From Paenibacillaceae bacterium (GTDB taxonomy: Bacteria > Bacillota > Bacilli > Paenibacillales > NBRC-103111): a stretch of 64,000 bases of DNA. A program made the translations under genes and the position numbers. The stretch covers positions 1 to 64,000 of the forward strand of contig JAQSYI010000007.1 of assembly GCA_029256185.1 (NCBI GenBank), in the 5' to 3' direction. Positions 8,714 to 17,358 of this stretch are shown here, one piece after another; the first letter of the stretch is position 1, and each line of letters opens with the position of its first letter. The notes below the pieces were generated by a model, which was not told the origin of the DNA, searched no databases, and was given only the letters and a program-made list of their open reading frames with translations.

Positions 8714-10582
8714 ATGTCCATATCCATGCTTGAAATAAAGCGCCCTGCTCCCGGCAGGGAGCTTGCTGTGAATGTCTGCGACTTCGGCGCGAGCACGGAC
8801 AGCGAAGTATGCAATGCGGAGCCGTTTCGCAGGGCGCTTGACTTCTGCAGGCAGAAGGGGGCCTCCTGTCTTGTCATTCCTTCCGGAATCTACTATTTCC
8901 ACGAGGAACCGTCTGCGGGATGCTATCTCGATCTGGAGGGCTTCGAGGATTTCACGGTGCAAGGCAACGGAGCGGAGCTGCTGTTCGGACAGCCCAAGCC
9001 TTATATCCGCATTCGCAACAGCAGCCGGGTCCACGTTCACCAGCTTATTCTGGATTGGAACTGGGAGGTCGCCCCGCTGTCCAGCGTGGGAGTAATTACA
9101 GATATAGACAGCCAGGGAGCCTGGTTCGAGATGACTTTCCCCGCATATGAGCATATCCCGGAGCACTGGGAGATCAAAATCGTCGGTCCGTTTGACCCCC
9201 AGCGCTTCACACCGGGCACGCCCGGAGGGATCGAATTCCGTCCGTACCGGCGAAGGCTGCCTTCGGCACCGGGACAGGAGGATACCGATGCGCAGATGGA
9301 GAATCTGCTAAGGGAATTGTCAAATATTATTATGGGCATGGAGAAGGTTTCACATAATGTCATGCGTTTTTATGCCGCCACGCCCGATTGGGTAGCGGAA
9401 AGGCTGGAGCCGGGACAGGTCTATCAGCTGCGCCACTATGAATATGACACGGTGGCGATCTGGCTGGAGGACAGCCGGCATATGACGCTGGAGCATGTGA
9501 CCCTGTATTCCTGCCCGGGAAGCGGAATTGTCGGCCGCGGCGACCTTAGCCATCTGCATCTTCTCCATTGCCAAATCACGGTTCGGCCGGGAACTGACCG
9601 CGCCATCTCCACTACCGCAGACGGCCTTCATATCGGAACCTCCCAAGGCCATATCATCATTGAGCATTGCGATTTCGGGTATTGCGGGGACGATTGCATC
9701 AATCTCCACGACAATACAACCATGGGCGTGCGCCGGATGGACGATTACACCTTGCTTGCGCTCCGCGTGGGGGAGCGCTCCACTCTGTTCAGGGCGGGAG
9801 ACCCGATTGAGTTTCGCCTGCCCGACCTGTCGCCCGCCGGATACCAGTCGGTGCTCGCGGATTGCCGCTATGACAGCGCCCTGGGCGCCACCATCATGAC
9901 CTTCCAGAGCAAGCTGCCTGAGGAGCTGGCGGACGATACGGTACTATTCAACCGGCGCTACGACATGAGGCATTTCATCATCCGCCGCAATCGCTTCACG
10001 AACAACCGGGCTCGCGGGCTTCTCATCCATGGCTACGACGGCATTGTCGAGCATAATGTGTTCGATCATATTCAGGGAGCCGCCATCCAGATTGAAACAG
10101 GCTGTGAGCTCCGCTGGTCCGAGGGGCATGGCGCCGGCAATATTGCCATCCGCCGCAACCAGTTTCGCAATTGCGATGTCAATGCCTGGCAGATGGCCGT
10201 ACTGTATATGGGAGTTTATCTGCCTGGGGGCAGGACGGCTTATCCCATCTTCAGCCATATTCGAATCGAAGACAATACCTTCGTCAATTGTCCCCGCATG
10301 GCCATGTATCTGTCGTCATGCCGCCATGTCCGCATAGCCGGCAACGCAATCGTCAATGCCAACCAAATTTCATTGGCCGCTCATACCTATGGCTCCAGCC
10401 AGCAGGAGAAGCCGGTTTATGATGAGACATACCATGGCACCATCTATCTTCATCATGCGAGTGATGTGGAAATAACAGACAACAAGTGCCTCTCTGTAAC
10501 GAAGCATCACGAATGCGGAATCGCATGGGATGAGACGACAACGCAAAACATTATTGCTCGTGGCAACATCGGATTCGCATGA
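8714..10582 (+). CDS. Right-handed beta-helix protein, GH110-like (putative alpha-galactosidase family), cytoplasmic
   Basis: The protein has about 622 residues and no signal peptide, so it should act inside the cell on imported oligosaccharides. The N-terminus (VNVCDFGASTDSE...) resembles the opening of pectate-lyase-fold enzymes. Many beta-helix rungs follow, with clustered Asp residues in ADGLHIGTSQGHIIIEHC and YCGDDCINLHDN, and late rungs of the pattern RxNxFxNxRARGLLI...AIQIE...W...G. That order resembles GH110 alpha-1,3-galactosidases, but the assignment is tentative; GH28-like or another beta-helix hydrolase is possible. An ATG at 8705 overlaps the upstream stop but has no spaced ribosome binding site; 8714 has AAAGGA eight bases upstream and is preferred. 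Overlap with the permease implies translational coupling. Confidence 0.75.
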   Translation: MSISMLEIKRPAPGRELAVNVCDFGASTDSEVCNAEPFRRALDFCRQKGASCLVIPSGIYYFHEEPSAGCYLDLEGFEDFTVQGNGAELLFGQPKPYIRIRNSSRVHVHQLILDWNWEVAPLSSVGVITDIDSQGAWFEMTFPAYEHIPEHWEIKIVGPFDPQRFTPGTPGGIEFRPYRRRLPSAPGQEDTDAQMENLLRELSNIIMGMEKVSHNVMRFYAATPDWVAERLEPGQVYQLRHYEYDTVAIWLEDSRHMTLEHVTLYSCPGSGIVGRGDLSHLHLLHCQITVRPGTDRAISTTADGLHIGTSQGHIIIEHCDFGYCGDDCINLHDNTTMGVRRMDDYTLLALRVGERSTLFRAGDPIEFRLPDLSPAGYQSVLADCRYDSALGATIMTFQSKLPEELADDTVLFNRRYDMRHFIIRRNRFTNNRARGLLIHGYDGIVEHNVFDHIQGAAIQIETGCELRWSEGHGAGNIAIRRNQFRNCDVNAWQMAVLYMGVYLPGGRTAYPIFSHIRIEDNTFVNCPRMAMYLSSCRHVRIAGNAIVNANQISLAAHTYGSSQQEKPVYDETYHGTIYLHHASDVEITDNKCLSVTKHHECGIAWDETTTQNIIARGNIGFA

Positions 10583-10599
10583 TTGCAGCAAGGCAGTGC

Positions 10600-10637
10600 C
10601 ACTCCGCCAGGGAGGTGAGAATGGGTCCGGCGGAGTG
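10600..10637 (+). other. Hairpin between beta-helix and GH-A genes
   Basis: CACTCCGCC (10600-10608) and GGCGGAGTG (10629-10637) form a perfect 9-bp stem with a 20-base loop. There is no T-run, so an RNA-processing or attenuating structure is more likely than a full terminator. Confidence 0.5.
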
Positions 10638-10678
10638 TGAAATAAACAGATGAAGATTCAAAAGGAGGCTGACAGGTA

Positions 10679-13600
10679 ATGTGTATTCAACAAAGCAGAA
10701 AGCTTGTTTCTCTCATTGTTGCCGTACTGCTGCTCATTGGCATGCTGCCGTCTGCGCCGCAGGCGCGGGCGGCCGAGGCTGAATCTTTGACTCTGCTTCA
10801 ACATGAGCTGGGGAATATTTTTCTGGAGGGAGAGGAGGTTGTTATTCCGGTAACTACAACCGGAGATACGGTTCTGTATTCCGTTAAGGATTTTTGGGGC
10901 CATACCACCATTTCTGAAAGCGTTTACGTTCAAAGCGGCACAGCCAGCATTAAGCCGCAGGTCACCCTGCCGGGCTACTATGAAATGAGTCTGGCGGCAC
11001 AAGCAAATGGCAGCACCATTGCCACGGCTGATACAACCTTTGCTATTATTCGTCCGACGGCTTCGGATGCGGCCACGTCGAGGTTTGGCGTCATGACCCA
11101 TTTTGCCCAAAGCTGGAATCCAGATATCCTGCCATTGGTGGCCAAAATGGGAATGAAGCATATCCGGGACGAGCATTATTGGGGGACAGTGGAAAAGACC
11201 AAGGGCGTTTATGATTTCGCCGGCTCGAATGCGTTTGTGCAGGCAGCCTCGGATAACGGCATTCAGGTGCTGCCGATTATGTCCTTCTCCAATTCACTCT
11301 ACGATGTGGATCCGGCTGGGACCACTCAATCGTGGACGATTCGCAGGTGGGTCAGCAATATAACCGGGACGATCAATATTACCGGCTGGTGGAATCTGGG
11401 ACAGGCGCAAGGAAGCGGCTCGGACGGAACAGGCTTGCGTATCTTCGTGGATGGACAGCAGGTCTTCTTCCAGAAGCTTGTCGCCAAGGGAGGCAATATA
11501 ACCCTGGGCGTAGGGAACATGCCGCAGAATATAGCTGTGCATGAAGGCTCCACCGTAGATATTGCAGTTACCCCGGGAGACAGCAATGCAGCCAACAGCT
11601 TTTATGACGGGGCCAATGTGGTAGTTGATATCTGGGCCAAACCCGCTGGCGCCACATCAGCTACGGGGTACAGCACCAGCAGCCAATACTCCGCTGTGCA
11701 AGGTCAGAATCAATGGTATTACGGCTATGCCGACATGCCCAAGGCCAGATGGGATGATTATGATCCGGCCGATTTCAAGAGCATGAACTACAACACCGGG
11801 AAAACCAGATGGGAGCATCCCTCCTTTCAGTGGTCCACACAGAGCAAGCAATATTTCGGCACGGATATCAAGGCGAGCGCCGGAGTTTCCCCTTACACGG
11901 ACGAAGGACGATTGGGTTATGCCAATTACGGCAAAGCGATACTGGATTATTATGCCGGCAAAGGGGGGACGACTCCCGCCATTGAGGTGTGGAACGAGTA
12001 CAACGGCAGCTTCTCCAACGGGCCTGCCGCAGCCAACAAGCCTTATTATTATACGGAGATGTTGAAGAAATCCTATGAGGTGCTGAAAAACGCTTACCCG
12101 GATATTCCTGTTCTCGGTACGGCATCTGTCCAGATTCCCACCGGCTACCTGGAATCCCTGTTTAAGCTCGGCGCCCTTGATTACATGGATGCCGTTGTCG
12201 TCCACCCCTATGTACAGGCCTGGGATTTGAAGTGGCCGGAGCTGGTATGGAGCGAAATCAAGGATTTGAACGGACAAATCAGGCAGTACAATAACGGCCA
12301 GTTAAAGCCTATCTGGGTAACGGAGTTCGGTTACAGCAGCAAGGACCGCAGATATACGGCTAAGTTCAATGCCCGGCAGCTGGCGCTGATGAGCAGCTTT
12401 GCCAATGTGGAGCGGATGTATACCTACCTGCTGCGTGATGATGGAAGCTTCCCCTACATGGGATTATTGAAGGCCGGCAATGCGCCGGAAGGAAAATATA
12501 CGCCTAACCCGGCTTATGTGGCTACGGCCAACATGATTCATCAATTGAACGGGGCCGTTCCTCTTGGACGGGAATGGGTGGACAGTCTGAGCAATCTGTA
12601 TGTGATGAAATATTCCGGTTCCAACGGCCAGGCGCTTCGAATCGCGTGGTCTGCGGACGAAGACGGGGAAATTGCCGATTTCCACACGAATGAGGCGCTG
12701 TCCGTGGTGGACATTATGGGTGTTGAAACGGTAATGCAACCGGTAAACGGGAAAGTATCCGTTCCGTTGGGAGATTCCATCGTGTTTGTTAAAGGAGAGG
12801 TGCAGTCGGTGACAGGCAATGCACAGCAGCCTGTTGCGGATTCCTTCCTGTCCTTCTCCGGCCATCAAGGAGAGGCAGGCTGGCAGTACGGGTATTACGA
12901 TAACAATGAGTTCAAGCTAATGCACTATACGCCTGAATTCACCTGGAACTGGCAGTGGCAAGGCGAAGATGACCAGAGCTTGAAGGTGACTCAGCCCGGC
13001 GGGTATCCCAGTCTGGCGACAGGCTCCCAGGCTGCAGTGAGAAGGTGGACCAGTCCGTTATCGGGAGAATTGCGCGTACAAGGGTTGATTGGTCCCTCTG
13101 CACTGAACTATTCCATTCGAGTGGATGGAAATACTGTATTCCAGGGCGCACCGGAAGCAGGGTTCTACGAGGATTACGATGCTGTCTTTCCGGTAACGGC
13201 AGGCTCCCATGTGGACTTTGTGCTCCAGCATCCCAATGGGGAGATCAACAAAAAAAGCGACAAAACCGTATTCACTGCCCGGATCTACGGCCAAGGTGCC
13301 GAAACGGCTCTGCCGCTTGTTCAATTAACCGGTCCCGAAGACGTCTATGCGGGGCAGCCGGTCAGCACAACGGTTTCCGTAACAGCCAGCACCTATGAAT
13401 ACACCCTTGTGGACACAATCGTCCATTATGACCCGGCAGTCCTGGAATACGAGGTTACAGGCAATGCCGACGGCGTCTACACCTTAACGGATGGAGCCAT
13501 TACTCCATCCCGCGCCGGTCTGCAGGTGCTGGGTACAGCCGTCAAGCCGGAGGAGGGCTTGATTCGGGTTATTCTTGCTTCAACTGGTGCATCATTGAGT

Positions 13601-14425
13601 CCCGCAGGAGAGTTGTTCCAATTAAACGGTAAAGTCCGATCAGCAGCATCTGCCGGACAGACCATCGTTACTTTGACGGATATGGTGGTGGCCGGTGCCA
13701 ATAACCCGGCGCTTACTGTAAATACAGCAGGTGCAGAATATGCGCTGACAATAGCGATAGCGGACCGGACAACGCTAGGCCAGCAGATTGCCTCCGCGCT
13801 AAGCCTCCATGACGCAGCGGTGGAAGGAGACGCAGCCGGCCAATATCCGTCCGGCGCCAAGGCAGCTCTGCTTACTGCCATCCAAGCCGCATCCGCGGTG
13901 TACCAGCAGACAGTTGCCACACAGCAGGAAGTTAACGATGCCCTTGCGGCATTGACTGCCGCAGTTCATGTCTTCACCGCTTCGGTCAATCAGGCAGCTT
14001 CCGTCGCGGACAAGGATGTATTGCGAGTGGCCATTGAACAAGCCGAGGCACTGGACAATAAGGCAGTGGCGGGAAGCAAGGTAGGCCAATACCCGGCTCT
14101 GCGAAAAACCGCTCTTCAGGACGCCATAGCTGCTGCCAAAGCGGTACTGAATGCAAGCTCCAGCCAATCCGCGGTAAATGCTGCGGCGGATGCTCTGAAC
14201 GGTGAAATCGCCGACTTCCGGCTCCAGCGGATCACCCTGATTCCGGGAGAGGCGGAGATTACAATCAGAACTTTGTCTGTTGCGGCCAAATATTTTGGAA
14301 TTACCTCCGCCGATCCAGGCTGGAGCGAGATTCAGGCTGCGGATATTCTGGACCAGCATGAGATTACGGTTCAATCGCTGGCAGCCATTGCCCGAATGAT
14401 CTTGTCCGATTGGCTTGCGCAATAA
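10679..14425 (+). CDS. Secreted multimodular GH-A clan glycosidase with cohesin, FIVAR and dockerin-like modules
   Basis: The 1248-residue protein has a signal peptide (cleavage near ARAAEA, about residue 32), an Ig-like N-terminal domain (about 38-125) and a TIM barrel (about 135-635) of GH-A clan type. The putative acid/base is E440 in EVWNEY and the nucleophile E549 in PIWVTEFGY; GH39 or GH5-like is the best guess. A beta-rich insert of about 190 residues (210-400) interrupts the barrel. A related module lies at about 725-870, a cohesin-like domain at 878-1027 and two FIVAR-like helical modules at 1030-1185. The C-terminal tail (1188-1245) aligns with a type I dockerin but has lost nearly all calcium-binding Asp/Asn residues. 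AAGGAGG precedes the start. The next gene encodes a cohesin-SLH protein, suggesting surface attachment (inference). Confidence 0.85.
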   Translation: MCIQQSRKLVSLIVAVLLLIGMLPSAPQARAAEAESLTLLQHELGNIFLEGEEVVIPVTTTGDTVLYSVKDFWGHTTISESVYVQSGTASIKPQVTLPGYYEMSLAAQANGSTIATADTTFAIIRPTASDAATSRFGVMTHFAQSWNPDILPLVAKMGMKHIRDEHYWGTVEKTKGVYDFAGSNAFVQAASDNGIQVLPIMSFSNSLYDVDPAGTTQSWTIRRWVSNITGTINITGWWNLGQAQGSGSDGTGLRIFVDGQQVFFQKLVAKGGNITLGVGNMPQNIAVHEGSTVDIAVTPGDSNAANSFYDGANVVVDIWAKPAGATSATGYSTSSQYSAVQGQNQWYYGYADMPKARWDDYDPADFKSMNYNTGKTRWEHPSFQWSTQSKQYFGTDIKASAGVSPYTDEGRLGYANYGKAILDYYAGKGGTTPAIEVWNEYNGSFSNGPAAANKPYYYTEMLKKSYEVLKNAYPDIPVLGTASVQIPTGYLESLFKLGALDYMDAVVVHPYVQAWDLKWPELVWSEIKDLNGQIRQYNNGQLKPIWVTEFGYSSKDRRYTAKFNARQLALMSSFANVERMYTYLLRDDGSFPYMGLLKAGNAPEGKYTPNPAYVATANMIHQLNGAVPLGREWVDSLSNLYVMKYSGSNGQALRIAWSADEDGEIADFHTNEALSVVDIMGVETVMQPVNGKVSVPLGDSIVFVKGEVQSVTGNAQQPVADSFLSFSGHQGEAGWQYGYYDNNEFKLMHYTPEFTWNWQWQGEDDQSLKVTQPGGYPSLATGSQAAVRRWTSPLSGELRVQGLIGPSALNYSIRVDGNTVFQGAPEAGFYEDYDAVFPVTAGSHVDFVLQHPNGEINKKSDKTVFTARIYGQGAETALPLVQLTGPEDVYAGQPVSTTVSVTASTYEYTLVDTIVHYDPAVLEYEVTGNADGVYTLTDGAITPSRAGLQVLGTAVKPEEGLIRVILASTGASLSPAGELFQLNGKVRSAASAGQTIVTLTDMVVAGANNPALTVNTAGAEYALTIAIADRTTLGQQIASALSLHDAAVEGDAAGQYPSGAKAALLTAIQAASAVYQQTVATQQEVNDALAALTAAVHVFTASVNQAASVADKDVLRVAIEQAEALDNKAVAGSKVGQYPALRKTALQDAIAAAKAVLNASSSQSAVNAAADALNGEIADFRLQRITLIPGEAEITIRTLSVAAKYFGITSADPGWSEIQAADILDQHEITVQSLAAIARMILSDWLAQ

Positions 14426-14443
14426 CGAAAAAGGGTGAGAGTC

Positions 14444-15508
14444 ATGATCAGGCGCACAGGATTAATATTGGTCTGCCTCGGCTTGCTGCTTGGCATGGCG
14501 CTGATGCGGCCGGGAACGGCGGGTAGAGCAGCGGAGCAGACGCCTCCTTTCTTGATGAACGCAAGTGCAGGCAAGCAAGCATCGGATGCTGAGCAAGAAG
14601 ACCTCCGGCAGCTATCCGTGAGCGTCACGGCCCAAGCTGCAACCGACTTGTATGCCTTCGATCTCATCCTGACTTACGATCCCCTGCGGTTGAAGCTCAT
14701 CGGAACGGAAAGCCTGCTCCCCGGCTTTGCCCCGGAACCCAAAGAAAGCCGCGGCCAAGTCCGGTATGCGTTCACCCGCATCGGCCAGACTCCCGGCTAT
14801 AATGGCGACATTCCACTGGTTTCCTTTCAGTTTCAGCAAATCAGGGGAGGAGAAGCTTCCGTGCAGTTGGTGAAGGCCAATCTGGTGGATTCAAGGCTGG
14901 CTATGGTGGAGCACAAGCCGGAGCTTGCGGCGAATATCACCCCGGACAGGGAGCTGGAGCCCTTTGCGGATCTTCAGGGACATTGGGCTGAAAAGTCGCT
15001 TCAGGAAGCTATGGAGCTTGGTTATGTGGAGGGCTACCCGGATGGGGCCTTCCTTCCCGATGTATTCATTACCCGGGAGGAGGTTACCGCCATGCTGGCC
15101 AGGGCGCTGCTGCTGGCGGGAGAGCATGAGCCGGCTGACCCTTTCGTTGACCAAGCCGGTATCAGCAGCTGGGCAGCTCCGTTTGTTCGGCATGCGGTTC
15201 AAGCCGGATTGGTCACCGGCTATGATGACGGGACATTCCGCGCTCCCGAGTATATTCTGCGGCAAGAGCTGGCGGTCATGCTGGCCCGGGCTTTGGAGCC
15301 GTCCGCCTATCCGGGAGCTGCTTGGCGATTCTCGGACTATGCTCTTCTGGAGCCGTGGGCTGAAGAAGGGGCGGGGCTGGCTGTTAGGGCCGGACTCATG
15401 CAGGGCAAAGCGGGCAACCGGCTTGCTCCCCTGGAGTACGCTACTCGGGCCGAGGCGGCCTCCATGATTTTGCGGCTTTTGAAAACCGCGGATGCTTTAG
15501 CGCTATGA
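14444..15508 (+). CDS. Cohesin-like domain plus three SLH domains: cell-surface anchor protein
   Basis: The 354-residue protein has a signal peptide (about 1-31), a cohesin-like beta-sandwich (about 45-155, with LYAFDLILTYDPLRLKLIG and a later ASVQLVKANLVDS strand) and three SLH repeats (FADLQGHWAEKSLQEAMELG... onwards). The SLH wall-binding motifs read ITREE, LRQEL and TRAEA; the third repeat is the most divergent in its first half. SLH domains bind pyruvylated secondary cell-wall polymer in Bacillales. It starts 18 bases after the GH-A gene, whose product ends in a dockerin-like module, so the pair could form a one-enzyme surface complex resembling a minimal cellulosome anchor. ATG 14444 is preferred (AGGGTG six bases upstream) over GTG 14435. 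A strong terminator follows. Confidence 0.85.
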   Translation: MIRRTGLILVCLGLLLGMALMRPGTAGRAAEQTPPFLMNASAGKQASDAEQEDLRQLSVSVTAQAATDLYAFDLILTYDPLRLKLIGTESLLPGFAPEPKESRGQVRYAFTRIGQTPGYNGDIPLVSFQFQQIRGGEASVQLVKANLVDSRLAMVEHKPELAANITPDRELEPFADLQGHWAEKSLQEAMELGYVEGYPDGAFLPDVFITREEVTAMLARALLLAGEHEPADPFVDQAGISSWAAPFVRHAVQAGLVTGYDDGTFRAPEYILRQELAVMLARALEPSAYPGAAWRFSDYALLEPWAEEGAGLAVRAGLMQGKAGNRLAPLEYATRAEAASMILRLLKTADALAL

Positions 15509-15527
15509 CGTGAGGCTTCGCCAAAAC

Positions 15528-15577
15528 GGCGGGCGGTCATTCTTATCCGGAATGGCCGCCCGCCGCTTCCTTTCCTG
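15528..15577. terminator. Strong bidirectional-looking terminator between convergent genes
   Basis: GGCGGGCGGTCATTC (15528-15542) pairs with GAATGGCCGCCCGCC (15550-15564) over 15 bp with one G-U pair and a 7-base loop, followed by GCTTCCTTTCC. It separates the SLH gene from the convergent sulfatase gene. Confidence 0.8.
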
Positions 15578-15595
15578 CCGCGCGCGTTGGGCTGA

Positions 15596-17068
15596 TTACG
15601 GCTTTGGCGCAGAATGGGCCGGATTAAGCCCGGCGAAGGCTTGAACACCATGAGCGCGTACGCCCGCCCAATAGAGCTGTCCGCTGCCGCTGACCGGTTC
15701 GCGAACTCCGTCGATGGCCGGATCGGCGTATTGGTGGAACCAATGCTCCAGCATCGCCTTCAATTGCTTGGTTCGCTCAAGGCGAACGGCTGCTGCTTCC
15801 GAATTCGTCCCGCCGGCATCATCGGCAAGCAGATTACGCGATTCATCGGGATCGGCGGCAAGGTCATACAGCTCGTGGGGGCCGTAGGGATAGCGGTGCA
15901 CATACTTCCATTCCCGCGTGCGAATCATTCGCACCGGACCGTATTCGTCGTGCACAACCACGTATTGGTCCGCCTCCGCTGCTGCGCCGTAAAGCAAGGG
16001 GGCAAACGAACGGCCAGGCAGAGCAGCGGCGTGCTCATAGTCCACTCCGGCATAGTCCAGCAGCGTGGGCATAAAATCATAGGCGCTGACCAGTTCGCCG
16101 CATACAGCCGCTTGGGGAATGCGTCCCGGCTGACTGGCAATGAACGGCACCTTGACCGATGTGTCGTACATATTTTGCGGAAACGAGGCATTGCCCTTGC
16201 CCCACAGTCCGTGATGCCCCAGATTCATTCCGTTGTCGCTGGTATATATGATCAAGGTGTTCTCACGCAGACCAAGCTCGTCCAACCGGTCGATTATCCG
16301 GCCAATATTGTAGTCCATCGCGGTAATTGCCGTATAATAGCCGCGCAAAAGCTTCTTTCTCGTTTCTCCCTGACCGTGGGGGCAGGAATTGATCTGCCAG
16401 GGGTGCGGTTCTTCTTCCGGAGTGGCTGTAAACGGACAATTCTCGTACAACTGCCATATTTCCGGAGGATGCTGATCCTGATCCCAAGGAGTATGCGGTG
16501 CAGTGTAGTGTACGCTGATGTAGAACGGTTGATCCGGCTTGTCCTCCGTGTATTTATTGATCAGTTGCAAAGCCTTGTCGGTAATCAGTCCGGTAACGTA
16601 GCCCTCATCCTGAATGGCCGCGCCGTCACGGACCATTGGGGGCTTGAGATAAGGACCTCCTCCTCCCTGGTGGGCATACCAGTCAGTGAAGCCCTTCTGG
16701 GGCTTGAGGCTGCGGCCCAGATGCCATTTGCCGGACAGGCCGCAGCTGTAGCCTGCCTGGGCCAGAACCTCCGTATAGCTTAACTGCTCCTCCAGAAACT
16801 CCACCGCATCCGCGCCTGTGTTGCCTTCGCGCAGCCAGTCGTGAATGCCGTGCTGGGACGGTATGCGGCCGGTCACAAGCGAAGCGCGGGCAGGAGAGCA
16901 GACCGGTGAAGCGCAAAAAAAGTCACTAAAGCGGACTCCCTCCTCAGCCAGGCGGTCAAGGTTAGGAGTAATCACTTCAGGATTGCCGGCGTTTCCCATC
17001 GCCCACGCGCCGTGATCATCGGAAAGAATGAACAGAATATTCGTTCTTTTTGCGTTATTGCTTGCCAT
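15596..17068 (-). CDS. Formylglycine-dependent sulfatase (S1 family)
   Basis: The 490-residue protein opens with NILFILSDDHG, the metal-binding start of the alkaline phosphatase/sulfatase fold (D17-D18). It carries the sulfatase signature C57-S-P-A-R61, in which the cysteine is converted to formylglycine, followed by LVTGR. A second metal-site motif is visible as IIYTSDNG...HGLWGKG. No signal peptide is visible, so it should desulfate imported saccharides in the cytoplasm. ATG 17068 is preferred because GGAGG lies eight bases upstream; an earlier in-frame GTG overlaps that ribosome binding site. No sulfatase-maturing enzyme is in the window. It is divergent from a cupin-AraC regulator, its likely controller. 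This gene is the main evidence that the island's target can be sulfated. Confidence 0.94.
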   Translation of the reverse strand: MASNNAKRTNILFILSDDHGAWAMGNAGNPEVITPNLDRLAEEGVRFSDFFCASPVCSPARASLVTGRIPSQHGIHDWLREGNTGADAVEFLEEQLSYTEVLAQAGYSCGLSGKWHLGRSLKPQKGFTDWYAHQGGGGPYLKPPMVRDGAAIQDEGYVTGLITDKALQLINKYTEDKPDQPFYISVHYTAPHTPWDQDQHPPEIWQLYENCPFTATPEEEPHPWQINSCPHGQGETRKKLLRGYYTAITAMDYNIGRIIDRLDELGLRENTLIIYTSDNGMNLGHHGLWGKGNASFPQNMYDTSVKVPFIASQPGRIPQAAVCGELVSAYDFMPTLLDYAGVDYEHAAALPGRSFAPLLYGAAAEADQYVVVHDEYGPVRMIRTREWKYVHRYPYGPHELYDLAADPDESRNLLADDAGGTNSEAAAVRLERTKQLKAMLEHWFHQYADPAIDGVREPVSGSGQLYWAGVRAHGVQAFAGLNPAHSAPKP

Positions 17069-17152
17069 ACATTTATCCTCCACAGGAATAGTAATGGATG
17101 CGCAGAAAGGGCCTGCCTAATCATCATAAGCTGAAGGCGGTCATCCAACCAG

Positions 17153-17177
17153 TGCACAAACAATTATTTTTTGTGCA
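17153..17177. promoter_or_regulatory. Perfect inverted repeat in sulfatase/AraC divergent region
   Basis: TGCACAAA (17153-17160) and TTTGTGCA (17170-17177) are separated by 9 bases in the intergenic region between the sulfatase and the AraC regulator. An AT-rich tract (TTATATTGTATGATATATGC) follows on the right. It is a candidate operator; the bound protein is unknown. Confidence 0.5.
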
Positions 17178-17358
17178 TTTCTTCTTAATTATATTGTATG
17201 ATATATGCAAACAGGTACGGTTTTTATATAAAATCAGAGGTATTCCTGCATAGTATATGTGCCGGAATTTTTGGGCATTTATTATGATCCTATCGTTGCA
17301 TTCCAAGAGGCATCCGCCGGGCTAATGGGACGGGAGCCAAGGAATAGGGGAGTTGCAC

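Noticed and set aside
15614..16783. 389-codon plus-strand ORF
   Set aside because: It lies entirely over the sulfatase gene, which carries the C-S-P-A-R signature on the other strand.
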